Notes under the pieces: generated by a model
What the model was told of the DNA's origin: nothing
The model's input: only the letters and a program-made list of their open reading frames with translations
Databases searched by the model: none
Assembly (NCBI GenBank): GCA_948146395.1
Contig: OX411556.1
Location: forward strand, 1,178,001-1,242,000
From: Fragum whitleyi
Taxonomy: Eukaryota; Mollusca; Bivalvia; Cardiida; Cardiidae
Length of the DNA stretch: 64,000 nt
Reading direction: 5' to 3'
Shown here: in pieces, positions 9,601-24,430 of the stretch
Position numbering within the stretch: position 1 is the first letter of the stretch
Layout of the letters: the number at the start of each line of letters is the position of its first letter
Translations under genes and position numbers: made by a program

Positions 9601-12600
9601 GATGCATCCGTCTGTGCGTTTATGCAGCATCCCTGACCCCTTGTTATTCGATTTAATAGTAATTATTTAATCCTGATTTAATGTTAAATATTTTGGGTAC
9701 CCATTTTTCGATCGACTGATGCGCCCATGCATTCATACCCACATCGTCCCAATCACTCGCGTTCGCTAGCTATGCATGTGCGCTTCAAATTGACACCGGT
9801 TTCGATGCCGTCTGATGCATCCGTCTGTGCGTTTATGCAGCATCCCTGACCCCTTGTTATTCGATTTAATAGTAATTATTTAATCCTGATTTAATGTTAA
9901 ATATTTTGGGTACCCATTTTTCGATCGACTGATGCGCCCATGCATTCATACCCACATCGTCCCAAACACTCGCGTTCGCTAGCTATGCATGTGCGCTTCA
10001 AATTGACACCGGTTTCGATGCCGTCTGATGCATCCGTCTGTGCGTTTATGCAGCATCCCTGACCCCTTGTTATTCGATTTAATAGTAATTATTTAATCCT
10101 GATTTAATGTTAAATATTTTGGGTACCCATTTTTCGATCGACTGATGCGCCCATGCATTCATACCCACATCGTCCCAATCACTCGCGTTCGCTAGCTATG
10201 CATGTGCGCTTCAAATTGACACCGGTTTCGATGCCGTCTGATGCATCCGTCTGTGCGTTTATGCAGCATCCCTCACCCCTTGTTATTCGATTTAATAGTA
10301 ATTATTTAATCCTGATTTAATGTTAAATATTTTGGGTACCCATTTTTCGATCGACTGATGCGCCCATGCATTCATACCCACATCGTCCCAATCACTCGCG
10401 TTCGCTAGCTATGCATGTGCGCTTCAAATTGACACCGGTTTTGATGCCGTCTGATGCATCCGTCTGTGCGTTTATGCAGCATCCCTGACCCCTTGTTAAT
10501 CGATTTAATAGTAATTATTTAATCCTGATTTAATGTTAAATATTTTGGGTACCCATTTTTCGATCGACTGATGCGCCCATGCATTCATACCCACATCGTC
10601 CCAAACACTCGCGTTCGCTATCAATGCATTTATGCTTCAAATTGACACCGGTTTCGATGCCGTCTGATGCATCCGTCTGTGCGTTTATGCAGCATCCCTG
10701 ACCCCTTTTTATTCGATTTAATAGTAATTATTTAATCCTGATTTAATGTTAAATATTTTGGTTACCCATTTTTCGATCGACTGATGCGCCCATGCATTCA
10801 TACCCACATCGTCCCAAACACGCGCGTTCACTAGCTATGCATGTGCGCTTCAAATTGACACCGGTTTCGATGCCGTCTGATGCATCCGTCTGTGCGTTTA
10901 TGCAGCATCCCTGACCCCTTGTTATTCGATAAAATAGTAATTATTTAATCCTGATTTAATGTTAAATATTTTGGGTACCCATTTTTCGATCGACTGATGC
11001 GCCCATGCATTTATACCCACATCGTCCCAAACACTCGTGTTCGCTAGCTATGCATGTGCGCTTCAAATTGACACCGGTTTCGATGCCGTCTGATGCATCC
11101 GTCTGTGCGTTTATGCAGCATCCCTGACCCCTTGTTATTCGATTTAATAGTAATTATTTAATCCTGATTTAATGTTAAATATTTTGGGTACCCATTTTTC
11201 GATCGACTGATGCGCCCATGCATTCATACCCACATCGCCCCAAACACGCGCGTTCGCTAGCTATGCATGTGCGCTTCAAATTGACACCGGTTTCGATGCC
11301 GTCTGATGTATCCGTCTGTGCGTTTATGCAGCATCCCTGACCCCTTGTTATTCGATTTAATAGTAATTATTTAATCCTGATTTAATGTTAAATATTTTGG
11401 GTACCCATTTTTCGATCGACTGATGCGCCCATGCATTCATACCCACATCGTCCCAATCACTCGCGTTCGCTAGCTATGCATGTGCGCTTCAAATTGACAC
11501 CGGTTTCGATGCCGTCTGATGCATCCGTCTGTGCGTTTATGCAGCATCCCTGACCCCTTTTTATTCGATTTAATAGTAATTATTTAATCCTGATTTAATG
11601 TTAAATATTTTGGGTACCCATTTTTCGATCGACTGATGCGCCCATGCATTCATACCCACATCGTCCCAAACACGCGCGTTCACTAGCTATGCATGTTCGC
11701 TTCAAGTTGACACCGGTTTCGATGCCGTCTGATGCATCCGTCTGTGCGTTTATGCAGCATCCCTGACCCCTTGTTATTCGATTTAATAGTAATTATTTAA
11801 TCCTGATTTAATGTTAAATATTTTGGGTACCCATTTTTCGATCGACTGATGCGCCCATGCATTCATACCCACATCGCCCCAAACAAGCGCGTTCGCTAGC
11901 TATGCATGTGCGCTTCAAATTGACACCGGTTTCGATGCCGTCTGATGCATCCGTCTGTGCGTTTATGCAGCATCCCTGACCCCTTGTTATTCGATTTAAT
12001 AGTAATTATTTAATCCTGATTTAATGTTAAATATTTTGGGTACCCATTTTTCGATCGACTGATGCGCCCATGCATTCATACCCACATCGTCCCAAACACT
12101 CGCGTTCGCTAGCTATGCATGTGCGCTTCAAATTGACACCGGTTTCGATGCCGTCTGATGCATCCGTCTGTGCGTTTATGCAGCATCCCTGACCCCTTGT
12201 TATTCGATTTAATAGTAATTATTTAATCCTGATTTAATGTTTAATATTTTGGGTACCCATTTTTCGATCGACTGATGCGCCCATGCATTCATACCCACAG
12301 CGTCCAAAACACTCGCGTTCGCTAGCTATGCATGTGCGCTTCAAATTGACACCGGTTTCGATGCCGTCTGATGCATCCGTCTGTGCGTTTATGCAGCATC
12401 CCTGACCCCTTGTTATTCGATTTAATAGTAATTATTTAATCCTGATTTAATGTTAAATATTTTGGGTACCCATTTTTCGATCGACTGATGCGCCAATGCA
12501 TTCATACCCACATCGCCCCAAACACGCGCGTTCACTAGCTATGCATGTGCGCTTCAAATTGACACCGGTTTCGATGCCGTCTGATGCATCCGTCTGTGCG

Positions 12601-12660
12601 GTTATGCAGCATCCCTGACCCCTTGTTATTCGATTTAATAGTAATTATTTAATCCTGATT
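9600..12660 (+). repeat. Mixed monomers, no clear higher-order period
   Basis: About 14 monomers of mixed type. A rare form reading CGCTATCAATGCATTTATGC (about 10614-10635) pairs with 3171 at 35 units. The array carries private changes such as GATAAAATAG (about 10927) and CCCACAGCG (about 12295). I could not find a repeated order of variants across this stretch, and nothing other than satellite is present. Confidence 0.7.
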
Positions 12661-13870
12661 TAATGTTAAATATTTTGGGTACCCATTTTTCGATCGACTG
12701 ATGCGCCCATGCATTCATACCCACATCGCCCCAAACACGCGCGTTTTGCTAGCTATGCATGTGCGCTTCAAATTGACACCGGTTTCGATGCCGTCTGATG
12801 CATCCGTCTGTGCGTTTATGCAGCATCCCTGACCCCTTGTTATTCGATTTAATAGTAATTATTTAATCCTGATTTAATGTTAAATATTTTGGGTACCCAA
12901 GTTTCGATCGACTGATGCGCCCATGCATTCATACCCACATCGCTCCAAACACGCGCGTTTTGCTAGCTATGCATGTGCGCTTCAAATTGACACCGGTTTC
13001 GATGCCGTCTGATGCATCCGTCTGTGCGTTTATGCAGCATCCCTGACCCCTTGTTATTCGATTTAATAGTAATTATTTAATCCTGATTTAATGTTAAATA
13101 TTTTGGGTACCCATTTTTCGATCGACTGATGCGCCCATGCATTCATACCCACATCGTCCCAAACACGCGCGTTCGCTAGCTATGCATGTGCGCTTCAAAT
13201 TGACACCGGTTTCGATGCCGTCTGATGCATCAGTCTGTGCGTTTATGCAGCATCCCTGACCCCTTGTTATTCAATTTAATAGTAATTATTTAATCCTGAT
13301 TTAATGTTAAATATTTTGGGTACCCATTTTTCGATCGACTGATGCGCCCATGCATTCATACCCACATCGCCCCTAACACGCGCGTTTTGCTAGCTATGCA
13401 TGTGCGCTTCAAATTTACACCGGTTTCGATGCCGTCTGATGCATCCGTCTGTGCGTTTATGCAGCATCCCTGACCCCTTGTTATTCGATTTAATAGTAAT
13501 TATTTAATCCTGATTTAATGTTAAATATTTTGGGTACCCATTTTTCGATCGACTGATGCGCCCATGCATTCATACCCACATCGTCCCAAACACGCGCGTT
13601 CACTAGCTATGCCTGTGCGCTTCAAATTGAAACCGGTTTCGATGCCGTCTGATGCATCCGTCAGTGCGTTTATGCAGCATCCCTGACCCCTTGTTATTCG
13701 ATTTAATAGTAATTATTTAATCCTGATTTAATGTTAAATATTTTGGGTACCCATTTTTCGATCGACTGATGCGCCCATGCATTCATACCCACATCGCCCC
13801 AAACACGAGCGTTTTGCTAGCTATGCATGTGCGCTTCAAATTGACACCGGTTTCGATGCCGTCTGATGCA
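12660..13870 (+). repeat. Cluster of +1 monomers (GTTTTGCT form)
   Basis: Four monomers have an extra T in the variable segment (GTTTTGCT at 12743, 12957, 13384 and 13811), making them 214 bp. Spacings are 214, 427 and 427 bp, so the form alternates with ordinary units in the later part. The only other copy seen is near 60101. The pattern fits a two-monomer local expansion of one insertion variant. Confidence 0.8.
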
Positions 13871-15310
13871 TCCGTCTGTGCGTTTATGCAGCATCCCTGA
13901 CCCCTTGTTATTCGATTTAATAGTAATTATTTAATCCTGATTTAATGTTAAATATTTTGGGTACCCATTTTTCGATCGACTGATGCGCCCATGCATTCAT
14001 ACCCACATCACCCAAAAGACGCGCGTTCGCTAGCTATGCATTTGCGCTTCAAATTGACACCGGTTTCGATGCCGTCTGATGCATCCGTCTGTGCGTTTAT
14101 GCAGCATCCCTGACCCCTTGTTATTCGATTTAATAGTAATTATTTAATCCTGATTTAATGTTAAATATTTTGGGTACCCATTTTTCGATCGACTGATGCG
14201 CCCATGCATTTATACCCACATCGTCCCAAACACTCGCGTTCGCTAGCTATGCATGTGCGCTTCAAATTGACACCGGTTTCGATGCCGTCTGATGCATCCG
14301 TCTGTGCGTTTATGCAGCATCCCTGACCACTTGTTATTCGATTTAATAGTAATTATTTAATCCTGATTTAATGTTAAATATTTTGGGTACCCATTTTTCG
14401 ATCGACTGATGCGCCCATGCATTCATACCCACATCGCCCCAAATACGCGCGTTCGCTAGCTATGCATGTGCGCTTCAAATTGACACCGGTTTCGATGCCG
14501 TCTAATGCATCCGTCTGAGCGTTTATGCAGCATCCCTGACCCCTTGTTATTCGATTTAATAGTAATTATTTAATCCTGATTTAATGTTAAATATTTTGGG
14601 TACCAATTTTTCGATCGACTGATGCGCCCATGCATTTATACCCACATCGTCCCAAACACTCGCGTTCGCTAGCTATGCATGTGCGCTTCAAATTGACACC
14701 GGTTTCGATGCCGTCTGATGCATCCGTCTGTGCGTTTATGCAGCATCCCTGACCCCTTGTTATTCGATTTAATAGTAATTATTTAATCCTGATTTAATGT
14801 TAAATATTTTGGGTACCCATTTTTCGATCGACTGATGCGCCCATGCATTCATACCCACATCGCCCCAAACACTCGCGTTTGCTAGCTATGCATGTGCGCT
14901 TCAAATTGACACCGGTTACGATGCCGTCTGATGCATCCGTCTGTGCGTTTATGCAGCATCCCTGACCCCTTGTTATTCGATTTAATAGTAATTATTTAAT
15001 CCTGATTTAATGTTAAATATTTTGGGTACCCATTTTTCGATCGACTGATGCGCCCATGCATTCATACCCACATGGTCCCAAACACTCGCGTTCGCTAGCT
15101 ATGCATGTGCGCTTCAAATTGACACCGGTTTCGATGCCGTCTGATGCATCCGTCTGTGCGTTTATGCAGCATCCCTGACCCCTTGTTATTCGATTTAATA
15201 GTAATTATTTAATCCTGATTTAATGTTAAATATTTTGGGTACCCATTTTTCGATCGACTGATGCGCCCATGCATTCATTCCCACATCGCCCCAAACACGC
15301 GCGTTCGCTA
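13870..15310 (+). repeat. Mixed monomers, no clear higher-order period
   Basis: About seven monomers. Type a units carrying CATTTATACC occur near 14208 and 14633, two units apart. Private changes include TGACCACTTG (about 14327), GGTACCAATTT (about 14601) and CACATGGTCC (about 15072). Only satellite sequence is present. Confidence 0.65.
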
Positions 15311-16360
15311 GCTATGCATGTGCGCTTCAAATTGACACCGGTTTCGATGCTGTCTAATGCATCCGTCTGTGCGTTTATGCAGCGTCCCTGACCCCTTGTT
15401 ATTCGATTTAATAGTTATTATTTAATCCTGATTTAATGTTAAATATTTTGGGTACCCATTTTTCGATCGACTGATGCGCCCATGCATTCATACCCACATC
15501 GTCCCAAACACTCGCGTTCGCTAGCTATGCATGTGCGCTTCAAATTGACACCGGTTTCGATGCCGTCTGATGCATCCGTCTGTGCGTTCATGCAGCATCC
15601 CTGACCCCTTGTTATTCGATTTAATAGTAATTATTTAATCCTGATTTAATGTTAAATATTTTGGGTACCCATTTTTCGATCGACTGATGCGCCCATGCAT
15701 TCATACCCACATCGCCCCAAACACGCGCGTTCGCTAGCTATGCATGAGCGCTTCCAATTGACACCGGTTTCTATGCCGTCTGATGCATCCGTCTGTGCGT
15801 TTATGCAGCATCCCTGACCCCTTGTTATTCGATTTAATAGTAATTATTTAATCCTGATTTAATGTTAAATATTTTGGGTACCCATTTTTCGATCGACTGA
15901 TGCGCCCATACATTCATACCCACATCGCCCCAAACACCCGCGTTCGCTAGCTATGCATGTGCGCTTCAAATTTACACCGGTTTCGATGCTGTCTAATGCA
16001 TCCGTCTGTGCGTTTATGCAGCATCCCTGACCCCTTGTTATTCGATTTAATAGTAATTATTTAATCCTGATTTAATGTTAAATATTTTGGGTACCCATTT
16101 TTCGATCGACTGATGCGCCCATGCATTCATACCCACATCGTCCCAAACACTCGCGTTCGCTAGCTATGCATGTGCGCTTCAAATTGACACCGGTTTCGAT
16201 GCCGTCTGATGCATCCGTCTGTGCGTTCATGCAGCATCCCTGACCCCTTGTTATTCGATTTAATAGTAATTATTTAATCCTGATTTAATGTTAAATATTT
16301 TGGGTACCCATTTTTCGATCGACTGATGCGCCCATGCATTCATACCCACATCGCCGCAAA
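15310..16360 (+). repeat. Three-monomer local duplication (639-bp period)
   Basis: TGTCTAATGC at 15351 recurs at 15990, and the GCGTTCATGC form near 15584 recurs near 16223, both at exactly 639 bp or three units. The flanks do not continue the match. The copies differ at single bases, for example GCAGCGTCCC against GCAGCATCCC near 15381. Confidence 0.78.
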
Positions 16361-18000
16361 CACGCGCGTTCGCTAGCTATGCATGTGCGCTTCAAATTGA
16401 CACCGGTTTCGATGCCGTCTGATGCATCCGTCTGTGCGTTTATGCAGCATCCCTGACCCCTTGTTATTCGATTTAATAGTAATTATTTAATCCTGATTTA
16501 ATGTTAAATATTTTGGGTACCCATTTTTCGATCGACTGATGCGCCCATGCATTCATACTCACATCGCCCCAAACAAGCGCGTTCGCTAGCTATGCATGTG
16601 CGCTTCAAATTGACACCGGTTTCGATGCCGTCTGATGCATCGGTCTGTGCGTTTATGCAGCATCCCTGACCCCTTGTTATTCGATTTAATAGTAATTATT
16701 TAATCCTGATTTAATGTTAAATATTTTGGGTACCCATTTTTCTATCGACTGATGCGCCCATGCATTCATACCCACATCGTCCCAAACACTCGCGTTCGCT
16801 AGCTATGCATGTGCGCTTCAAATTGACACCGGTTTCGATGCCGTCTGATGCATCCGTCTGTGCGTTTATGCAGCATCGCTGACCCCTTGTTATTCGATTT
16901 AATAGTAATTATTTAATCCTGATTTAATGTTAAATATTTTGGGTACACATTTTTCGATCGACTGATGCGCCCATGCATTCATACCCACATCGTCCCAAAC
17001 ACGCGCGTTCACTAGCTATGCATGTGCGCTTCAAATTGACACCGGTTTCGATGCCGTCTGATGCATCCGTCTGTGCGTTTATGCAGCATCCCTGACCCCT
17101 TGTTATTCGATTTAATAGTAATTATTTAATCCTGATTTAATGTTAAATATTTTGGGTACCCATTTTTCGATCGACTGATGCGCCCATGCATTCATACCCA
17201 CATCGCCCCAAACACGCGCGTTCGCTAGCTATGCATGTGCGCTTCAAATTGACACCGGTTTCGATGCCGTCTGATGCATCCGTCTGTGCGTTTATGCAGC
17301 ATCCCTGACCCCTTGTTATTCGATTTAATAGTAATTATTTAATCCTGATTTAATGTTAAATATTTTGGGTACCCATTTTTCGATCGACTGATGCGCCCAT
17401 GCATTCATACCCACATCGTCCCAAACACGCGCGTTCGCTAGCTATGCATGTGCGCTTCAAATTGACACCGGTTTCGATGCCGTCTGTTGCATCCGTCTGT
17501 GCTTTTATGCAGCATCCCTGACCCCTTGTTATTCGATTTAATAGTAATTATTTAATCCTGATTTAATGTTACATATTTTGGGTACCCATTTTTCGATCGA
17601 CTGATGCGCCCATGCATTCATACCCACATCGTCCCAAACACTCGCGTTCGCTAGCTATGCATGTGCGCTTCAAATTGACACCGGTTTCGATGCCGTCTGA
17701 TGCATCGGTCTGTGCGTTTATGCAGCATCCCTGACCCCTTGTTATTCGATTTAATAGTAATTATTTAATCCTGATTTAATGTTAAATATTTTGGGTACCC
17801 ATTTTTCGATCGACTGATGCGCCCATGCATTCATACCCACATCGTCCCAAACACTCGCGTTCACTAGCTATGCATGTGCGCTTCAAATTGACACCGGTTT
17901 CGATGCCGTCTGATGCATCCGTCTGTGCGTTTATGCAGCATCCCTGACCCCTTGTTATTCGATTTAATAGTAATTATTTAATCCTGATTTAATGTTAAAT
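16360..18000 (+). repeat. Mixed monomers with a five-unit pair
   Basis: About eight monomers. CATCGGTCTG near 16640 recurs near 17704, 1,065 bp or five units later. Private changes include TTTCTATCGAC (about 16741), GGTACACAT (about 16945) and TGTTACATATT (about 17570). There is no evidence of genes or other elements. Confidence 0.65.
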
Positions 18001-20420
18001 ATTTTGGGTACCTATTTTTCGATCGACGGATGCGCCCATGCATTCATACCCACATCGTCCCAAACACGCGCGTTCACTAGCTTTGCATGTGCGCTTCAAA
18101 TTGACACCGGTTTTGACGCCGTCTGATGCATCCGTCTGTGCGTTTATGCAGCATCCCTGACCCCTTGTTATTCGATTTAATAGTAATTATTTAATCCTGA
18201 TTTAATGTTAAATATTTTGGGTACCCATTTTTCGATCGACTGATGCGCCCATGCATTCATACCCACATCGCCCCAAACACGCGCGTTCGCTAGCTATGCA
18301 TGTGCGCTTCAAATTTACACCGGTTTCGATGCCGTCTGATGCATCCGTCTGTGCGTTTATGCAGCATCCGTGACCCCTTGTTATTCGATTTAATAGTAAT
18401 TATTTAATCCTGATTTAATGTTAAATATTTTGGGTACCCATTTATCGATCGACTAATGCGCCCATGCATTCATACCCACATCGTCCCAAACACTCGCGTT
18501 CGCTAGCTATGCATGTGCGCTTCAAATTGACACCGGTTTCGATGCCGTCTGATGCATCCGTCTGTGCGTTTATGCAGCATCCCTGACCCCTTGTTATTCC
18601 ATTTAATAGTAATTATTTAATCCTGATTTAATGTTAAATATTTTGGGTACCTATTTTTCGATCGACGGATGCGCCCATGCATTCATACCCACATCGTCCC
18701 AAACACGCGCGTTCACTAGCTATGCATGTGCGCTTCAAATTGACACCGGTTTTGACGCCGTCTGATGCATCCGTCTGTGCGTTTATGCAGCATCCCTGAC
18801 CCCTTGTTATTCGATTTAATAGTAATTATTTAATCCTGATTTAATGTTAAATATTTTGGGTACCCATTTTTCGATCGACTGATGCGCCCATGCATTCATA
18901 CCCACATCGCCCCAAACACGCGCGTTCGCTAGCTATGCATGTGCGCTTCAAATTGACACCGGTTTCGATGCCGTCTGATGCATCCGTCTGTGCGTTTATG
19001 CAGCATCCCTGACCCCTTGTTATTCGATTTAATAGTAATTATTTAATCCTGATTTAATGTTAAATATTTTGGGTACCCATTCTTCGATCGACTGATGCGC
19101 CCATGCATTCATACCCACATCGTCCCAAACACGCGCGTTCACTAGCTATGCATGTGCGCTTCAAATTGACACCGGTTTCGATGCCGTCTGATGCATCCGT
19201 CTGTGCGTTTATGCAGCATCCCTGACCCCTTGTTATTCGATTTAATAGTAATTATTTAATCCTGATTTAATGTTAAATATTTTGTGTACCCATATTTCGA
19301 TCGACTGATGCGCCCATGCATTCATACCCACATCGTCCCAAACACGCGCGTTCGCTAGCTATGCATGTGCGCTTCAAATTGACACCGGTTTCGATGCCGT
19401 CTGATGCATCCGTCTGTGCGTTTATGCAGCATCCCTGACCCCTTGTTATTCGATTTAATAGTAATTATTTAATCCTGATTTAATGTTAAATATTTTGGGT
19501 ACCCATTTTTCGATCGACTGATGCGCCCATGCATTCATACCCAGATCGTCCCGAACACTCGCGTTCGCTAGCTATGCATGTGCGCTTCAAATTGACACCG
19601 GTTTCGATGCCGTCTGATGCATCCGTCTGTGCGTTTATGCAGCATCCCTGACCCCTTGTTATTCGATTTAATAGTAATTATTTAATCCTGATTTAATGTT
19701 AAATATTTTGGGTACCCATTTTTCGATCGACTGATGCGCCCATGCATTCATACCCACATCGTCCCAAACACTCGCGTTCGCTAGCTATGCATGTGCGCTT
19801 CAAATTGACACCGGTTTCGATGCCGTCTGATGCATCCGTCTGTGCGTTTATGCAGCATCCCTGACCCCTTGTTATTCGATTTAATAGTAATTATTTAATC
19901 CTGATTTAATGTTAAATATTTTGGGTACCTATTTTTCGATCGACGGATGCGCCCATGCATTCATACCCACATCGTCCCAAACACGCGCGTTCACTAGCTA
20001 TGCATGTGCGCTTCAAATTGACACCGGTTTTGACGCCGTCTGATGCATCCGTCTGTGCGTTTATGCAGCATCCCTGACCCCTTGTTATTCGATTTAATAG
20101 TAATTATTTAATCCTGATTTAATGTTAAATATTTTGGGTACCCATTTTTCGATCGACTAATGCGCCCATGCATTCATACCCACATCGCCCCAAACACGCG
20201 CGTTCGCTAGCTATGCATGTGCGCTTCAAATTGACACCGGTTTCGATGCCGTCTGATGCATCCGTCTGTGCGTTTATGCAGCATCCCTGACCCCTTGTTA
20301 TTCGATTTAATAGTAATTATTTAATCCTGATTTAATGTTATATATTTTGGGTACCCATTTATCGATCGACTAATGCGCCCATGCATTCATACCCACATCG
20401 TCCCAAACACTCGCGTTCGC
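18000..20420 (+). repeat. Three- and nine-monomer duplications sharing GGTACCTATT
   Basis: A unit marked by GGTACCTATT, GACGGATGCG and TTTTGACGCC occurs at about 18011, 18650 and 19928. The steps are 639 bp (three units) and 1,278 bp (six units). A TTTATCGATC unit with CTAATGCGCC is at 18441 and 20358, 1,917 bp or nine units apart, the same distance as from 18011 to 19928. So a three-unit duplication was followed, or preceded, by a nine-unit one. CTAATGCGCC here is the likely parental form of the 73-bp deletion described elsewhere. Confidence 0.82.
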
Positions 20421-23400
20421 TAGCTTTGCATGTGCGCTTCAAATTGACACCGGTTTCGATGCCGTCTGATGCATCCGTCTGTGCGTTTATGCAGCATCCC
20501 TGACCCCTTGTTATTCGATTTAATAGTAATTATTTAATCCTGATTTAATGTTAAATATTTTGGGTACCCATTTTTCGATCGACTGATGCGCCCATGCATT
20601 CATACCCACATCGTCCAAAACACGCGCGTTCGCTAGCTATGCATGTGCGCTTCAAATTGACACCGGTTTCGATGCCGTCTAATGCATCCGTCTGTGCGTT
20701 TATGCAGCATCCCTGACCCCTTGTTATTCGATTTAATAGTAATTATTTAATCCTGATTTAATGTTAAATATTTTGGGTACCCATTTTTCGATCGACTGAT
20801 GCGCCCATGCATTCATACCCACATCGTCCCAAACACGCGCGTTCACTAGCTATGCATGTGCGCTTCAAATTGACACCGGTTTCGATGCCGTCTGATGCAT
20901 CCGTCTGTGCGTTTATGCAGCATCCCTGACCCCTTGTTATTCGATTTAATAGTAATTATTTAATCCTGATTTAATGTTAAATATTTTGGGTACCCATTTT
21001 TCGATCGACTGATGCGCCCATGCATTCATACCCACATCGTCCTAAACACGCGCGTTCACTAGCTATGCATGTGCGCTTCAAATTGACACCGGTTTCGATG
21101 CCGTCTGATGCATCCGTCTGTGCGTTTATGCAGCATCCCTGACCCCTTGTTATTCGATTTAATAGTAATTATTTAATCCTGATTTAATGTTAAATATTTT
21201 GGGTACCCATTTTTCGATCGACTGATGCGCCCATGCATTCATACCCAAATCGTCCCAAACACGCGCGTTCGCTAGCTATGCATGTGCGCTTCAAATTGAC
21301 ACCGGTTTCGATGCCGTCTGATGCATCCGTCTGTGCGTTTATGCAGCATCCCTGACCCCTTGTTATTCGATTTAATAGTAATTATTTAATCCTGATTTAA
21401 TGTTAAATATTTTGGGTACCCATTTTTCGATCGACTGATGCGCCCATGCACTCATACCCACATCGCCCCAAACACGCGCGTTCGCTAGCTATGCATGTGC
21501 GCTTCAAATTGACACCGGTTTCGATGCCGTCTGATGCATCCGTCTGTGCGTTTATGCAGCATCCCTGACCCCTTGTTATTCGATTTAATAGTAATTATTT
21601 AATCCTGATTTAATGTTAAATATTTTGGGTACCCATTTTTCGATCGACTGATGCGCCCATGCATTCATACCCACATCGTCCCAAACACTCGCGTTCGCTA
21701 GCTATGCATGTGCGCTTCAAATTGACACCGGTTTCGATGCCGTCTGATGCATCCGTCTGTGCGTTTATGCAGCATCCCTGACCCCTTGTTATTCGATTTA
21801 ATAGTAATTATTTAATCCTGATTTAATGTTAAATATTTTGGGTACCCATTTTTCGATCGACTGATGCGCCCATGCATTCATACCCAAATCGTCCCGAACA
21901 CTCGCGTTCGCTAGCTATGCATGTGCGCTTCAAATTGACACCGGTTTCGATGCCGTCTGATGCATCCGTCTGTGCGTTTATGCAGCATCCCTGACCCCTT
22001 GTTATTCGATTTAATAGTAATTATTTAATCCTGATTTAATGTTAAATATTTTGGGTACCCATTTTTCGATCGACTGATGCGCCCATGCATTCATACCCAC
22101 ATCGTCCCAAACACTCGCGTTCGCTAGCTATGCATGTGCGCTTCAAATTGACACCGGTTTCGATGCCGTCTGATGCATCCGTCTGTGCGTTTATGCAGCA
22201 TCCCTGACCCCTTGTTATTCGATTTAATAGTAATTATTTAATCCTGATTTAATGTTAAATATTTTGGGTACCCATTTTTCGATCGACTGATGCGCCCATG
22301 CATTCATACCCACATCGTCCCAAACACGCGCGTTCACTAGCTATGCATGTGCGCTTCAAATTGACACCGGTTTCGATGCCGTCTGATGCATCCGTCTGTG
22401 CGTTTATGCAGCATCCCTGACCCCTTGTTATTCGATTTAATAGTAATTATTTAATCCTGATTTAATGTTAAATATTTTGGGTACCCATTTTTCGATCGAC
22501 TGATGCGCCCATGCATTCATACCCACATCGTCCCAAACACGCGCGTTCGCTAGCTATGCATGTGCGCTTCAAATTGACACCGGTTTCGATGCCGTCTGAT
22601 GCATCCGTCTGTGCGTTTATGCAGCATCCCTGACCCCTTGTTATTCGATTTAATAGTAATTATTTAATCCTGATTTAATGTTAAATATTTTGGGTACCCA
22701 TTTTTCGATCGACTGATGCGCCCATGCATTCATACCCACATCGCCCCAAACACGCGCGTTCGCTAGCTATGCATGTGCGCTTCAAATTGACACCGGTTTC
22801 GATGCCGTCTGATGCATCCGTCTGTGCGTTTATGCAGCATTCCTGACCCCTTGTTATTCGATTTAATAGTAATTATTTAATCCTGATTTAATGTTAAATA
22901 TTTTGGGTACCCATTTTTCGATCGACTGATGCGCCCATGCATTCATACCTACATCGCCCCAAACACTCGCGTTCGCTAGCTATGCATGTGCGCTTAAAAT
23001 TGACACTGGTTTCGATGCCATCTGATGCATCCGTCTGTGCGTTTATGCAGCATCCCTGACCCCTTGTTATTCGATTTAATAGTAATTATTTAATCCTGAT
23101 TTAATGTTATATATTTTAGGTACCCATTTTTCGATCGACTGATGCGCCCATGCATTCATACCCACATCGCCCCAAACACGCACGTTCGCTAGCTATGCAT
23201 GTGCGCTTCAAATTGACACCGGTTTCGATGCCGTCTGATGCATCCGTCTGTGCGTTTATGCAGCATCCCTGACCCCTTGTTATTCGATTTAATAGTAATT
23301 ATTTAATCCTGATTTAATGTTAAATATTTTGGGTACCCATTTTTCGATCGACTGATGCGCCCATGCATTCATACCCACATCGTCCCAAACACGCGCGTTC

Positions 23401-24430
23401 GCTAGCTATGCATGTGCGCTTCAAATTGACACCGGTTTCGATGCCGTCTGATGCATCTGTCTGTGCGTTTATGCAGCATCCTTGACCCCTTGTTATTCGA
23501 TTTAATAGTAATTATTTAATCCTGATTTAATGTTAAATATTTTGGGTACCCATTTTTCGATCGACTGATGCGCCCATGCATTCATACCCACATCGTCCCA
23601 AACACTCGCGTTCGCTAGCTATGCATGTGCGCTTCAAATTGACACCGGTTTCGATGCCGTCTGATGCATCCGTCTGTGCGTTTATGCAGCATCCCTGACC
23701 CCTTGTTATTCGATTTAATAGTAATTATTTAATCCTGATTTAATGTTAAATAATTTTGGTACCCATTTTTCGATCGACTGATGCGCCCATGCATTCATAC
23801 CCACATCGTCCCAAACACTCGCGTTCGCTAGCTATGCATGTGCGCTTCAAATTGACACCGGTTTCAATGCCGTCTGATGCATCCGTCTGTGCGTTTATGC
23901 AGCATCCCTGACCCCTTGTTATTCGATTTAATAGTAATTATTTAATCCTGATTTAATGTTAAATATTTTGGGTACCCATTTTTCGATCGACTGATGCGCC
24001 CATGCATTCATACCCACATCGTCCCAAACACTCGCGTTCGCTAGCTATACATGTGCGCTTCAAATTGACACTGGTTTCGATGCCGTCTAATGCATCCGTT
24101 TGTGCGTTTATGCAGCATCCCTGACCCCTTGTTATTCGATTTAATAGTAATTATTTAATCCTGATTTAATGTTAAATATTTTGAGTACCCATTTTTCGAT
24201 CGACTGATGCGCCCATGCATTCATACCCACATCGTCCTAAACACTCGCGTTCGCTAGCTATGCATGTGCGCTTCAAATTGACACCGGTTTCGATGCCGTC
24301 TGATGCATCCGTCTGTGCGTTTATGCAGCATCCCTGACCCCTTGTTATTCGATTTAATAGTAATTATTTAATCCTGAATTAATGTTAAATATTTTGGGTA
24401 CCTATTTTTCGATCGACTGATCCGCCCATG
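20420..24430 (+). repeat. Mixed monomers, partly an 11-unit copy of the preceding block
   Basis: About 19 monomers of types a, b and c. A CCCGAACACTCG unit near 19550 has a counterpart near 21893, 2,343 bp or 11 units away. Private changes occur at about 22930 (ACCTACATCG), 23109 (TATATATTTTAGG) and 23748 (TAATTTTGGTACC). No repeated marker order was found for most of the stretch. Confidence 0.65.
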
